From Methanolobus sp. UBA474 (GTDB lineage Archaea > Halobacteriota > Methanosarcinia > Methanosarcinales > Methanosarcinaceae), in assembly GCA_002501695.1 (NCBI GenBank), contig DANZ01000117.1, positions 1 to 40,198 of the forward strand: a DNA stretch of 40,198 nucleotides, in the 5' to 3' direction. Made by a program: the position numbers and the translations under genes. The notes below the pieces were generated by a model, which saw nothing but the letters and a program-made list of their open reading frames with translations, had not been told where the DNA came from and did not search any database. Position 1 is the first letter of the stretch; the number at the start of each line of letters is the position of its first letter. Positions 1 through 9,419 of the stretch are shown here, piece by piece.

Positions 1-2919
1 CTGCAGATCGAACTCCGGGTCGTGGTAAAGGTAGTCCGGGTACTGGTCCACGAGCAGCGTCATGTTCTCGGTCCAGTTGTACTTGCTCCGGGGCTCTCCT
101 GTGATGGTCATGGTGCCGATGACACTCATTTCCCTGGCAAGGGCCGTTGATGCTTTCTGCATGGCGGGATTGTTGAAGAGGAGAGAGGTATCGCCGCCCA
201 GCAGCAGGGACAGGGAGTAGCCTTGTTCTCTGGCGAAGGCGTCCTCAACGTAGCCGCCAAAGGAAGAACTGTCTTCCTGGTTGCGCTCGACAGTGTATCT
301 TAGCAGATAGTCGTAGGCTTCACTTTTTGCAATGGCACGGGCGGCGTCGCTGCTGGTGGTGTACATGGAACCGGTTAGGTGCCGGTCCTGTTGTGCGAAG
401 GACTCTTTCATGTCGGCTGTCCCCATCTCTGCCACGATATCAAGCGAAGCGTCCTGAATGAGCAGCGTGGGGTCCTTGCCAAGATTTTCGCCAAGCAGGG
501 AAACTTCCCGGGAGGGATTCTCCCGGTTGATGGAATCGAACATGGCCTCCATCTCTTCGGCCATTGCCCTGTGCAGCCAGTCGGGGACGCGGCAGTAGAC
601 CTTTTGAGCAGAAAGTTCCTTCCCATCCGGATAGAGGCCGTACCGGCTCTGGATAAGTACCATATTGGGGAGGATGTACTGGTCACGGTACCTGTCGGCG
701 GCATCCGAGCAGTCTGTGTCGGGCCTTGTCAGGCCGCTGACAGACACTTCCGTGTCCCTGTAATCATAGGTGCTGCCGGGAACGTAATTGCGGCTGACCC
801 CGGAATAGCCGCCGGATGGCAGGTACTGGTGGTAGACGAGGGTTATATTTTCGGTCTCAACCTGCATATGAGATGCTGTGCCCTTATTCACGAGCGCGGA
901 TACCTGGGTCCCGGAGGAAGTACTTGATTCGGTCCTTGTCTTGGTTACGTTATCTTCTGTGTAATGCACCTTGTAATAGTATCTGTAATCGTAATCGATC
1001 TCCCATCTCGATTCAACTTCGAAGTTCATTATGTAGGTTACCTTCCAGTCAAAACTGTGCTGTTCACTTTCAAGGTATCCGCCTGTGCGGGTTTGGTCTG
1101 CAAGAGCATCGTTTCCGTTGTATTCGTAAATAGCATCTATATCGGTGCATTCTATAGTCGTACCCAGATGCTGCACGTTTGCACCTGTCAGCGCCCAGTC
1201 ATTTTTGGGGGTGGATACCTCTGCAGTATGGCCGATGGAGAGAACATCATTATAGATGATCTCGTCTTCTAGAGACCGTGTATGAGTTACGGAAAACGGG
1301 TAATACCCTGTCCAACTGATCTTATGCCCTGAAACTGTCGTTGAAGTGCAATTGCCGTATCTTCCCAGGAAGTCCATTATTTCGGGATCATCGAGCCCGT
1401 CCCTGAATACCTGTCCCTGTATGGTGGCACTGTAGACGTTATGGGTAACGTTGTGCAGCAGGTCATCCTGCCTGTTCTTCCATTGCCCGTCATTATAGAT
1501 CCATCCATAGTACACGCTATCGGTATAGTTGGATATTGAAACAACGATCTTTGAATTGTTTGCAACCTCTTCCATGTTTGTATTGGAGTCCTTCATCGAC
1601 TCGTTGATGCCTTTATCAACATCGACATTAAAAGAGCCTGTTGTAGACAGGTTCCCGTAAGAGGTACTGATATTGTTATGCTTCTCCTGCTCATAATCGG
1701 AGCTTCTTCCGGAGATGTCGGTGTAGAGCACTTTTCCGTTGTAGTAGGTGGTATAGGCCGCTGCCCAGGGGTCCACAGAATCGAACACACGTTTTTGCGT
1801 ATACAGTGTGCCGGCGTTCACGGAAGAGGTAAGGGACGGGCCTGTGACGATGTTGAGCGGGCCGTTGAGGTAGTGTTGCCAGGGACCATAGGTGAATGTC
1901 CTGATGTTCGTGGCTCCCAGTACTATATCCGAGGTCTCCCTGCTGCTCAGGGCCCGTTCGTACTCCGTGGTCAGCTGGGACAGCAGCGGCTCCCTGGAAG
2001 TCACAAGTGTCGAGATGTCCATGCTGCGGTTCACGCTTGTCCCCGTACCCATGTCCACAAGCGTGTAATTGAGGTCCCGGATGGTCAGAGTGTAATATAT
2101 CGTGTAATCGTTACCTTGAGACCTTTCTACCTGGCGCGCAAGCGTGCCGTTGATCTTGCCGACCTCTACCTGCGATGGCTGCACATCAGGAGCTACATTT
2201 ATGGCGTAATTGTTGAAAGTATGCACGTTCCTCTGATAATTGCTCTCTAGAAAGCGGTTGAAATGATATGCTGTAATATCCTTTACAGGATTGGTGCCCA
2301 TATAGAACCAGTTAGTTGCCTTGGTTTCGTTTCGGTACATCAGTATGAGGTAGCCATATTCATCGGTAGCGTTCTCAGGTATGGTTATCCTTTCAGTGAA
2401 CTCGGACCTGCTCCAGAAGGTGTGGGTCTCATCATAAACGATGGTTTCATAGACCGTTCCCGAGGATCCCTTCACAACAAGTGTTCTTGGTTTTGTCGAG
2501 AATGTGCTGACTATCGCTTCGAACACATTGGAAGGCAATTTTACAGTTACCCCTATAGTTTCACCCGGTTCTGCCTCCTTACCGTTTGAAACCACGAAGA
2601 ATCCGTCCTCCCCCCATTCACCATAAACCGTTCCTTCTGACCTGATGACAGGATGCTCTCCCTGCCATTTGAGGGCCTCCATGCCGGCATAGTTGAGGCA
2701 TCGCGCAAGGTCTGCTGAAGCTATGTCCTCTGCAGCCTTTTCCATATTGATGCCATCTGTCTGATAAATGGTCTCAGCAATGTCGTAGTCCATCTTCATA
2801 AGGTAAAAGGAGGATATGATAGAGAAGAGGAGAACGAAGATGCCAATAACTGCGAAAGGGATGTATGCAGTAGTGTCCTTACAAAAGGGACGAATGTGCA
2901 TTGCTGTTTTTGGCCTCAT
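1..2919 (-). CDS. Large membrane-anchored extracytoplasmic protein, C-terminus beyond window
   Basis: Reading the minus strand from ATG at 2919 gives 973 uninterrupted codons to the window edge, so the gene is 3'-truncated here. It is easily missed because no stop lies inside the window. Residues 19-40 form one strong hydrophobic helix (AYIPFAVIGIFVLLF...), preceded by a basic, short N-terminus. The rest is hydrophilic, rich in Tyr, Thr and Asn with many N-x-S/T sequons, which suggests a single anchor with an outside domain. I do not recognise the family firmly. The architecture resembles large proteins of unknown function (DUF7286-like) that sit with archaeal type IV pilus or secretion genes, but this is a weak guess and the needed neighbours lie outside the window. 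A second in-frame ATG is at 2901, and neither start has a convincing Shine-Dalgarno site. Confidence 0.75.
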   Translation of the reverse strand, partial: MRPKTAMHIRPFCKDTTAYIPFAVIGIFVLLFSIISSFYLMKMDYDIAETIYQTDGINMEKAAEDIASADLARCLNYAGMEALKWQGEHPVIRSEGTVYGEWGEDGFFVVSNGKEAEPGETIGVTVKLPSNVFEAIVSTFSTKPRTLVVKGSSGTVYETIVYDETHTFWSRSEFTERITIPENATDEYGYLILMYRNETKATNWFYMGTNPVKDITAYHFNRFLESNYQRNVHTFNNYAINVAPDVQPSQVEVGKINGTLARQVERSQGNDYTIYYTLTIRDLNYTLVDMGTGTSVNRSMDISTLVTSREPLLSQLTTEYERALSSRETSDIVLGATNIRTFTYGPWQHYLNGPLNIVTGPSLTSSVNAGTLYTQKRVFDSVDPWAAAYTTYYNGKVLYTDISGRSSDYEQEKHNNISTSYGNLSTTGSFNVDVDKGINESMKDSNTNMEEVANNSKIVVSISNYTDSVYYGWIYNDGQWKNRQDDLLHNVTHNVYSATIQGQVFRDGLDDPEIMDFLGRYGNCTSTTVSGHKISWTGYYPFSVTHTRSLEDEIIYNDVLSIGHTAEVSTPKNDWALTGANVQHLGTTIECTDIDAIYEYNGNDALADQTRTGGYLESEQHSFDWKVTYIMNFEVESRWEIDYDYRYYYKVHYTEDNVTKTRTESSTSSGTQVSALVNKGTASHMQVETENITLVYHQYLPSGGYSGVSRNYVPGSTYDYRDTEVSVSGLTRPDTDCSDAADRYRDQYILPNMVLIQSRYGLYPDGKELSAQKVYCRVPDWLHRAMAEEMEAMFDSINRENPSREVSLLGENLGKDPTLLIQDASLDIVAEMGTADMKESFAQQDRHLTGSMYTTSSDAARAIAKSEAYDYLLRYTVERNQEDSSSFGGYVEDAFAREQGYSLSLLLGGDTSLLFNNPAMQKASTALAREMSVIGTMTITGEPRSKYNWTENMTLLVDQYPDYLYHDPEFDLQ

Positions 2920-3191
2920 GACAATACCGTTTTTCTTCAGTCGATCTACTTTATGTAGAACTGGAAGTAAGAAGTAAATTTGATATTTAAACATTGCGAT
3001 TTTATTCCTGAAGGATACAACAAATTAATAAATAACATAAATATGCATCAAGTATTCTGATAATATGACCGGAATATATCAGAGCGATTAAAGCAGGCCA
3101 AAAAACAAGAGAGAGAGAAAAGTAATAATAAGAAAAAGACCCATGATTATTTGTATCAGGAACAGCAGTAAATTTCAGGAGAGTGTGGGCA

Positions 3192-3536
3192 TTGACGATA
3201 ATAGAGATAATGGGAAGAGGCACTCAGGACAAAGGTTTTACAAAAGACCTGTTCGAGATCATGCAATTTCCCCCTGAGGGAATATTCAGCACCGTGCTTG
3301 CAAAATCGGATACATACAACTACACACTTATGTGCCTGGCCAAAGGAACCGATATAGACACCCATACATCATCAAAGAATGGAGTTGTTCAGGTGCTTAA
3401 AGGAAAAGGAACATTCAGGCTTTTTGACCGGGATATTGAAATGAAGCCAGGTATTTTCATCTTCATGCCGGCAGATGCGCCCCATTCCCTGAGAGCAGAT
3501 GAGGATGTGGCAATACTGCTCTGCCTTACGGTATAA
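3192..3536 (+). CDS. Small cupin-domain protein
   Basis: This is a single-domain cupin of about 114 residues. The two cupin motifs are visible: an H-x-S-x-x-x-G segment (DTHTSSKNGVVQVLKG) and a second motif ending in PADAPHSLRA. The double-stranded beta-helix of such proteins usually binds a metal through His residues and often senses or modifies a small molecule; the substrate cannot be told. The open frame begins with GTG at 3183, but that codon touches the AGGAG at 3177-3181. TTG at 3192 sits 10 nt downstream of that site and is the better start; ATG at 3210 is a third choice. It is transcribed alone and converges on the beta-propeller gene across a strong hairpin. Confidence 0.75.
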   Translation: MTIIEIMGRGTQDKGFTKDLFEIMQFPPEGIFSTVLAKSDTYNYTLMCLAKGTDIDTHTSSKNGVVQVLKGKGTFRLFDRDIEMKPGIFIFMPADAPHSLRADEDVAILLCLTV

Positions 3537-3542
3537 AATTGA

Positions 3543-3586
3543 GCTGGGTGATGATTGTCACATATAAGAAGTGCCCATCACCCAGC
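3543..3586. terminator. Bidirectional hairpin between convergent genes
   Basis: A perfect 11-bp inverted repeat (GCTGGGTGATG at 3543-3553, its complement at 3576-3586) encloses a 22-nt loop. It lies between the stop of the cupin gene (3536) and the stop of the convergent beta-propeller gene (3602), so it probably ends or protects both transcripts. An A-rich tract follows at 3590-3597. Confidence 0.6.
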
Positions 3587-3601
3587 CATATAAAAAAGCT
3601 A

Positions 3602-4609
3602 TCAAGCTTCAGAAAGATCCTCTGCACTGAGCTCGAATGTATAGATGATCGCTTCCTCATTGCGCATATCTGTCCAGACTATGCTGTCCCCGTATATATC
3701 AGGATAAACCTGGTTTGACACATTCACGGTCACCTGCAATTCTTCCCCTGTAGAGAGGTCGTGCATGTAAATATCCCAGTTCCCGGGCATGTCGCCATCC
3801 TGATTGCGGTCGTCTATCCATACTATGCGATTGCCGCTGATAGCCGGGTCCACCTGCCATGACCCATTTGTTGTAACCTGCATCTCCTCACCTGAAGAGA
3901 GATTATACATGTATATATCCTGGTTGAAATTGCGGTAATCTGTCCATACCACCCTGTCGCCATCGATTGCAGGAAGATATTGCTCGGACTCGTTTTGCGT
4001 CAGTTTTGATTCTTCACCGGAAGAGATATTATACGTATATATGCTGGAACTGCCATTACGGGCATCCTCCCATACAATTGTGTCCCCATGGATAACAGGA
4101 TACCACTGATCAGCCTCGTTGGTCGTGATCTGTGTTTCCTCTCCCGTAGTGACGTTATACATATAAACATCCATGTTGCTGTTACGCATGTCTGTCCAGA
4201 CTATCCTGTCCTCATAGATCACAGGATTACGCTGGTCAGCCGGATGGACTGTGATCTGCATCTCCAGTTCGGAGGAGAGGTCATACATATAGATATCCCA
4301 GTCTCCATTGCGATTATCCTCCCATACAATAATATCCTCATATATATCAGGAGTCATCTGGATGAACGGGGTTGACGTTATCTGCACTTCTTCTTCTGAT
4401 GAAAGATTGTACATATAGATGTCAAAAGTCTCATTACGGGTATCGGTCCAGACTATCCTGTCCTCATGGATAGCAGGATACCACTGCCCTGTCCCATTGG
4501 ACTCTATTTGCTTTTCAATGCCTTCAGCCATGTTCGCAGCTGCCGTACCCATGGAAATAAGGGACAGACCTATCAGGAAAGAAATTATTGTACTTTTTCT
4601 TAGTTTCAC
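3602..4609 (-). CDS. Secreted seven-bladed beta-propeller protein (TolB-like repeats)
   Basis: The 335-residue product starts with a signal peptide (KSTIISFLIGLSLISMGTAA, about residues 5-24). The rest is seven tandem repeats of about 42 residues with the pattern xPxIxxDxIVWxDxRNxxxDIYMYNLSSGEExQIT. Blades begin near residues 42, 84, 127, 169, 212, 254 and 302; the sixth carries a short insertion (QDGDMPGNW). Seven blades are enough for a closed propeller, so the protein looks complete. Repeats of this type are common in Methanosarcinales cell-surface proteins and usually act in binding, with no enzymatic motif visible here. The start is GTG at 4609, with GGGAGTG about 8 nt upstream. No anchor or sorting signal is visible after the last blade. 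Confidence 0.85.
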   Translation of the reverse strand: MKLRKSTIISFLIGLSLISMGTAAANMAEGIEKQIESNGTGQWYPAIHEDRIVWTDTRNETFDIYMYNLSSEEEVQITSTPFIQMTPDIYEDIIVWEDNRNGDWDIYMYDLSSELEMQITVHPADQRNPVIYEDRIVWTDMRNSNMDVYMYNVTTGEETQITTNEADQWYPVIHGDTIVWEDARNGSSSIYTYNISSGEESKLTQNESEQYLPAIDGDRVVWTDYRNFNQDIYMYNLSSGEEMQVTTNGSWQVDPAISGNRIVWIDDRNQDGDMPGNWDIYMHDLSTGEELQVTVNVSNQVYPDIYGDSIVWTDMRNEEAIIYTFELSAEDLSEA

Positions 4610-4660
4610 TTATATACACTCCCGGAGAATCCAAGTCCTCCCATGGACCCGAATTAGTTA

Positions 4661-4673
4661 CACTTATATATAG
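4661..4673. promoter_or_regulatory. Box A-like sequence in a divergent intergenic region
   Basis: CTTATATATAGG is nearly symmetric and is the only strong TATA-like element between the divergent propeller gene (start 4609) and AAA+ gene (start 4880). It is placed about 50 nt from the propeller start, so it most likely serves that gene, but it could serve both directions. Nothing else coding is seen between 4610 and 4879. Confidence 0.4.
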
Positions 4674-4879
4674 GGCCTCCAGGCTTTTGTTGCTTTGGAA
4701 ACATTCTTCCTTAACTAAGCTTGCTGGAACATACTTCCTGAGAGATATGATGATGTACCCTCCGGATCATACCGGGATCTTACCTGTTGCCATAGCAGAT
4801 ATAAAGAAAAAGGGACAAAGATAAAGAAGGAGAATACAATAGGAAGGCAAATTAGGTGGCATGAAAAGGAAACGATCCT

Positions 4880-5707
4880 ATGGCAATAAAAAATTTATCC
4901 AAAGAACTACCCGTGGAAGAGTATGTTATAGAGAAGGAACCATACTACATTCCTGTTGGCAATGAAGTTGAAGTATTCACAGCAGCTTACAAGAATCTGC
5001 TGCCAATTAATCTCAAGGGACCTACAGGATGTGGGAAGACACGTTTCATGGAATATATGGCTTACAGATTAAAGCGGCCGCTGATAACTGTTGCCTGCCA
5101 CGAGGATCTCACCGCGACCGATCTTGTAGGAAGGTTTCTGATAAAGGGGGACTCTGTGGAGTGGAACGACGGCCCGCTTACAAAAGCCGTAAAGAGTGGA
5201 GCTATATGCTACCTTGACGAAGTGGTCGAAGCCAGGAAAGACACAATAGTTGTCATACACCCGCTTACCGATGACAGGCGCATGATCCCTATAGACAAAC
5301 TGGGAGTGATCCTTAAAGCATCACCACATTTCATGCTTGCCATATCCTACAATCCAGGTTACCAGAGTGCCGTAAAGGATCTTAAGCAGAGCACCAGGCA
5401 GCGATTCGTTTCGATCGAATTTGATTATCCGCCAGCTGACCTTGAAAGGCAGATCGTCATCCACGAGAGCGGAGTGGATAACAGAATGGCAGGGTTCCTT
5501 GTGGAGATAGGCCACAGAATACGCAATTTCAAGCACCATGGGCTGGAAGAGGGAGTCAGTACGCGTCTGCTTATATATGCAGGCAAGCTAATACATGAGG
5601 GTATAGACCCCAGAGAAGCATGCAGGATAGCAATGGCAAGGCCAATAACAGATAATGCTGATCTTCAAAAGAGCATTGACGAGATAATATCGGCCATCAT
5701 AGAGTGA
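4880..5707 (+). CDS. MoxR-family AAA+ ATPase, CbbQ/NirQ/NorQ type
   Basis: The 275-residue protein is one AAA+ module. Walker A is GPTGCGKT (residues 47-54), Walker B ends in YLDE (111-114), sensor 1 is in AISYNPGYQ (154-162) and the arginine-finger region is STRQRF (171-176). The compact size and the C-terminal tail match the CbbQ/NorQ branch of MoxR ATPases. These assemble as hexamers and remodel a target, such as Rubisco or nitric oxide reductase, through a partner with a VWA domain. The partner gene follows after 9 nt. No Rubisco or nitric oxide reductase gene is in view, so the client here is unknown. The ATG at 4880 has no strong Shine-Dalgarno site. Confidence 0.9.
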   Translation: MAIKNLSKELPVEEYVIEKEPYYIPVGNEVEVFTAAYKNLLPINLKGPTGCGKTRFMEYMAYRLKRPLITVACHEDLTATDLVGRFLIKGDSVEWNDGPLTKAVKSGAICYLDEVVEARKDTIVVIHPLTDDRRMIPIDKLGVILKASPHFMLAISYNPGYQSAVKDLKQSTRQRFVSIEFDYPPADLERQIVIHESGVDNRMAGFLVEIGHRIRNFKHHGLEEGVSTRLLIYAGKLIHEGIDPREACRIAMARPITDNADLQKSIDEIISAIIE

Positions 5708-5716
5708 GAGGCAGCA

Positions 5717-8700
5717 GTGGGAACGGATACAGGTACATATTACCTCACGGAGGAGGATATCGCCTCGCTGATAGGCTCTTACTTCCCAAAACTCGACAGC
5801 ACCGATATTTCCCGGCTGACGGAAGGGTTCGAAGGGCTCAAGAGAGATGACATGAAGGCTATCCTTGATCCGGGAACCAGCGTGTTAAAGAGGGGTCTCA
5901 GGGTCCTCACGGCTTACCTGAAGGCCGCGCCCGAAGTGTATAAGCTTCTGACCTGGGAAGATTTCCCCAAATGGCTCCTTATTGCCCGGAAAGTGTCTGT
6001 CCTTAGTGTATCCTGCTGTGAAGGTTTTTTTGAGTCCTCGGCCGGGATCATCGGCAAAGGCGGCCTTAGCCTGCTTGAAAGATGGACCGGCCTGGGAATA
6101 ACCTATGCTAAAAAGAGTAAATGGCTGGCTATCGCATATTTCAAATACACAGGTGTGACCGTTGTTTCAACGGATTTCGAGAACTTTGAAGAGCTAGTCA
6201 CGATTGGCAGGGGCTTTGCGGACTCTAATGTGAACGTCGCCGAAGAATATTTCAAGGATCTTCCCCGCTTGCAGTCCCTGCTATCAGCGCCGGACTTCCT
6301 TCTGTGGTGCAGTATCATAGAGCACCTGCTCAAAATACACTGGCTGACTGCAGTTGATATTATAGCCTCAACACCGGGAATGCTCTCGGAGATCCCACCC
6401 CAAAGAAGGAGAACGATACTTGAAGAACTGTATGCGCTCCTTGAGCACGGAGGGACACCTGCACTTGCTCTGCTCAGGAATGCTCCGCATGCTATCGGGA
6501 AACTTGATGACAGGGGTGTGAGGAGGTGGGCGACCATTGCCTCCGATATTGCAAAAAAAGACATCGAAGCATCTGTATATTTTATGAACTGGAGCCCGGA
6601 AATACTTGGTCACCTGGAAATGGAAGAGCTTGAGGAATGGGCAAATAAATGCATAACAGCACTAATCGATAAACATGCATTCCGCGCATACGTCTATGGC
6701 AGTTTCAAGGGCATTGGAAAGCATTCCTACGACATTGGCCGGGAATCGAGATCGTTCCTGCTGGATATAGGAGTACGGCTCGCACTTGCTAACCCTGAAT
6801 GCGTGGAAAGTTACTTCGAGAATGCGCCCCGTGTTCTAAGCCTGCTTACAAAGGAAAATTTCAGAGAGTGGGTGGAGATAGGCATCTTGATCTCAGATCA
6901 AAGTTCCACCTATGGCTCGGGCTATTTCATAAACTCTGCCTCGACCCTGGGTAAAATGATCCCGTCGTATCATGGCGATATATTCAGGACGGCACGTGTA
7001 CTGCTCGAAAAGGACTGGCTGCTTGCAGGAGCATTCTTTGAAAACCTTCCACTGATGGTTGAAAAGATAGAGGCGGAAGATATAAGGAGATGGGCAGGTA
7101 CAGGGATCAAAGTTCATGAGCATGATGAAAAGATGGCTCTGGAATACTTCTCCCATTCCCATCTCGTCATGAAGGACCTTGGCATCTCAGAGCTGGAAGA
7201 ATGGGCCCTGAACGGAATAAAGATACTTGAGGAGAACCCGCTGCTTGGAAGACCTTATTTTTCCCTTCGGTCTAAAAGTTCAAGGGACTTCATTGAAGAG
7301 CTTACAGGCTCGGTTGCTCTTCAAAAAGTGGCAGCTATCCTGAGATACTATGCACTCGGACTTTCAGGTGTCAATTTCAGTATCCTTTCACGCAAGGTCC
7401 TGCAACTGGAAGAGGAAATTGGATCGATAAACCCTGTGGTTGCAGGCAGGACAATATACCTCGCTCCGCGGATAAAGGAATATGGTGGCTTTGAGGATAA
7501 TTTCAGGATCTACAAGCTGAGTGTTATGCATGAGGTAGGCCACGTGCAGTTCAGTTCCATGGAAATTCCCTTAACCGGATCATCGGGATTGATCGAAGTG
7601 ATCTGGGGAAAATACGGAAGGGAGAAGGATGGCACTTATATGGCCCGGAAACAGCGGGAACAAATCTCAGACAGGGATACAGTGGATATCTCGGATGTCA
7701 TAGCTATGTTTCCTAATGAACCGCTTGCAGCAAGCATACTGGGAGTGCTGGAGGATGCGAGGGTCGAGTACATGATAATGGATTCCTATAAAGGGGTTCG
7801 TTCAGACCTTGAGAACATCAGGTATCAGATGCTTCTGGCAAGGCCGGCCCCGGGGGAGGGTCTTGATGAGTTCATGGAGGCACTTCTCTGGTTATCAACA
7901 GGTCATGAGCCTGCTTTTGCCCTCACCGGTACCACAGAAGACCTGTTAGAGAAGGTGCGTGGCTCCCTGCAAAATATGATCTTAGAACCGGACTCCTCTA
8001 TCCTTGACTGCATGAGGCTCACCTTTGAGATATACATGCTTCTGGACAGCCATTTCGGGCCCCTTGGCTCAAAGGAATATGACATCCTGAGAAATATAGA
8101 ATACAGAGGCATGGGCCTTGGGGCTTATGGGGATAAAGAACCTCTTGCAAGCAGGGCACATGAGAATGTCATCAAGAGGTTTATCCCGGAAAGCGAGACA
8201 GACCTGACGGCAGAGAAGGAAAGGCCAAAGGAAGAAAAGGTCAAGAGCAGATCCAGCTATGCTAAAGACAAGGACTGGAAGATACGGGGGAGCTACAGGT
8301 ACGATGAGTGGGATACTACTATCAGTGACTACAAGTCTGACTGGTGTACCGTGAACGAGGTCGAGCCTGTGGGTGTATCCGCGGACTATTACAGAGATGC
8401 TTCGGAGCGTTACAGGAACGAGATAGCCCTTATCAGGCGCGTGTTCAGCAGGATGAGACCGGAAGCATTCCACAGGATGAGGGGACAAACAGACGGCACT
8501 GAAGTTGACATTGATGCCTTCATAGATGCACTTATAGATAAAAAAGGTGGCATTAATCCGGAAGACAGGCTGTATATCAGATGGGACAAGCATGAAAGAG
8601 ATGTAGCTACCCTTTTCCTTCTGGATGTCAGCGCTTCCACCCGCAAGGTGCTTGGCATGGACGGAAGGAGCATCGTGGATGTGGAAAAAGATGCCCTCAT

Positions 8701-9193
8701 TGTGATGATCCAGGCGCTTGAGAGCATCGGGGACAAATATGCGATATATGCTTTCTCAGGCAATACCCGGGAAGATGTGGAGTATTTTGTCATAAAGGAA
8801 TTCGATGAGGAACTCTCCGAGGACGTGGCTCGCAGGATAAGCCTGTTGGAACCTGCTGCCAATACGAGGCTTGGACCTGCTATCAGGCATTCAATCACCA
8901 AACTGGACCAGGTCAATGCAAGGACCAAGATAATGGTGCTTCTCTCTGATGGGGAACCCTATGACACATGCACCGGAGAGGGCGCTTACCAGGGACATCT
9001 TGCAGAGGAGGATACGAGGATCGCCATTCGCGAATTAAGATCGCAGGAAATGCATTTCTTCTGTATTACAGTAGATAATAACCCGGGGGAGTACCTGGAC
9101 AATATATTCTCTGACGTCGGATACACAATAATCGATGATGCACGGGTGCTGCCTGAAAGGCTCCCGTTACTGTATAAGAGGATAACCACATGA
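5717..9193 (+). CDS. CbbO/NorD-like giant protein: 37-residue helical repeats, HEVGH motif, C-terminal VWA domain
   Basis: The 1158-residue partner of the preceding AAA+ ATPase has three parts. Residues about 80-510 hold helical repeats with a period of about 37 residues, each with a core like (E/D)-hydrophobic-x-x-W-hydrophobic-x-x-G (EDFPKWLLIA, EELEEWANKC, AEDIRRWAGTG, SELEEWALNG). The middle contains H605-E-V-G-H609, the zinc metalloprotease signature spacing. The C-terminus is a von Willebrand A domain with an intact MIDAS start, D970-V-S972-A-S974, and the later T-R-L and S-D-G-E positions. CbbO and NorD proteins act as adaptors that bind the substrate through MIDAS while CbbQ/NorQ supplies force. 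GTG at 5717 follows GAGAGG and lies 9 nt after the upstream stop, so the two are one operon. The client is unknown. Confidence 0.85.
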   Translation: MGTDTGTYYLTEEDIASLIGSYFPKLDSTDISRLTEGFEGLKRDDMKAILDPGTSVLKRGLRVLTAYLKAAPEVYKLLTWEDFPKWLLIARKVSVLSVSCCEGFFESSAGIIGKGGLSLLERWTGLGITYAKKSKWLAIAYFKYTGVTVVSTDFENFEELVTIGRGFADSNVNVAEEYFKDLPRLQSLLSAPDFLLWCSIIEHLLKIHWLTAVDIIASTPGMLSEIPPQRRRTILEELYALLEHGGTPALALLRNAPHAIGKLDDRGVRRWATIASDIAKKDIEASVYFMNWSPEILGHLEMEELEEWANKCITALIDKHAFRAYVYGSFKGIGKHSYDIGRESRSFLLDIGVRLALANPECVESYFENAPRVLSLLTKENFREWVEIGILISDQSSTYGSGYFINSASTLGKMIPSYHGDIFRTARVLLEKDWLLAGAFFENLPLMVEKIEAEDIRRWAGTGIKVHEHDEKMALEYFSHSHLVMKDLGISELEEWALNGIKILEENPLLGRPYFSLRSKSSRDFIEELTGSVALQKVAAILRYYALGLSGVNFSILSRKVLQLEEEIGSINPVVAGRTIYLAPRIKEYGGFEDNFRIYKLSVMHEVGHVQFSSMEIPLTGSSGLIEVIWGKYGREKDGTYMARKQREQISDRDTVDISDVIAMFPNEPLAASILGVLEDARVEYMIMDSYKGVRSDLENIRYQMLLARPAPGEGLDEFMEALLWLSTGHEPAFALTGTTEDLLEKVRGSLQNMILEPDSSILDCMRLTFEIYMLLDSHFGPLGSKEYDILRNIEYRGMGLGAYGDKEPLASRAHENVIKRFIPESETDLTAEKERPKEEKVKSRSSYAKDKDWKIRGSYRYDEWDTTISDYKSDWCTVNEVEPVGVSADYYRDASERYRNEIALIRRVFSRMRPEAFHRMRGQTDGTEVDIDAFIDALIDKKGGINPEDRLYIRWDKHERDVATLFLLDVSASTRKVLGMDGRSIVDVEKDALIVMIQALESIGDKYAIYAFSGNTREDVEYFVIKEFDEELSEDVARRISLLEPAANTRLGPAIRHSITKLDQVNARTKIMVLLSDGEPYDTCTGEGAYQGHLAEEDTRIAIRELRSQEMHFFCITVDNNPGEYLDNIFSDVGYTIIDDARVLPERLPLLYKRITT

Positions 9194-9351
9194 AAGAGCA
9201 GGCATCAGTAACTTAAAGTATATATAGCAGAGTTCTCTAATAGTATGTGTCAAATGTTGGGGGATATCTGTTATCCGGATACAGAACCTCGGAAACACCG
9301 TCTGACAGGATGTATGATCCCTATTTTCAACTATTTGATCGTTAAATAGGC

Positions 9352-9359
9352 TTTTATAT
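9352..9359 (+). promoter_or_regulatory. Probable box A of the arginine decarboxylase gene
   Basis: TTTTATAT lies 61-68 nt before the chosen start at 9420. With the usual archaeal spacing of about 25 nt from box A to the transcription start, the leader would be about 35 nt. Confidence 0.45.
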
Positions 9360-9419
9360 CTAAGAAAATTATAATACACACTATATTACGTTCAAGCATT
9401 TTAATTCAAAGTGATTATC

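Noticed and set aside
379..2589. Several plus-strand frames of 100-190 codons
   Set aside because: They are antisense to the continuous minus-strand gene, have odd composition (Cys, His, Arg) and no ribosome sites.
3602..4609. Regular repeats of the propeller gene as a CRISPR or DNA satellite
   Set aside because: The repeats are protein repeats of about 126 nt with diverged DNA; there are no spacers, and no cas genes are present.
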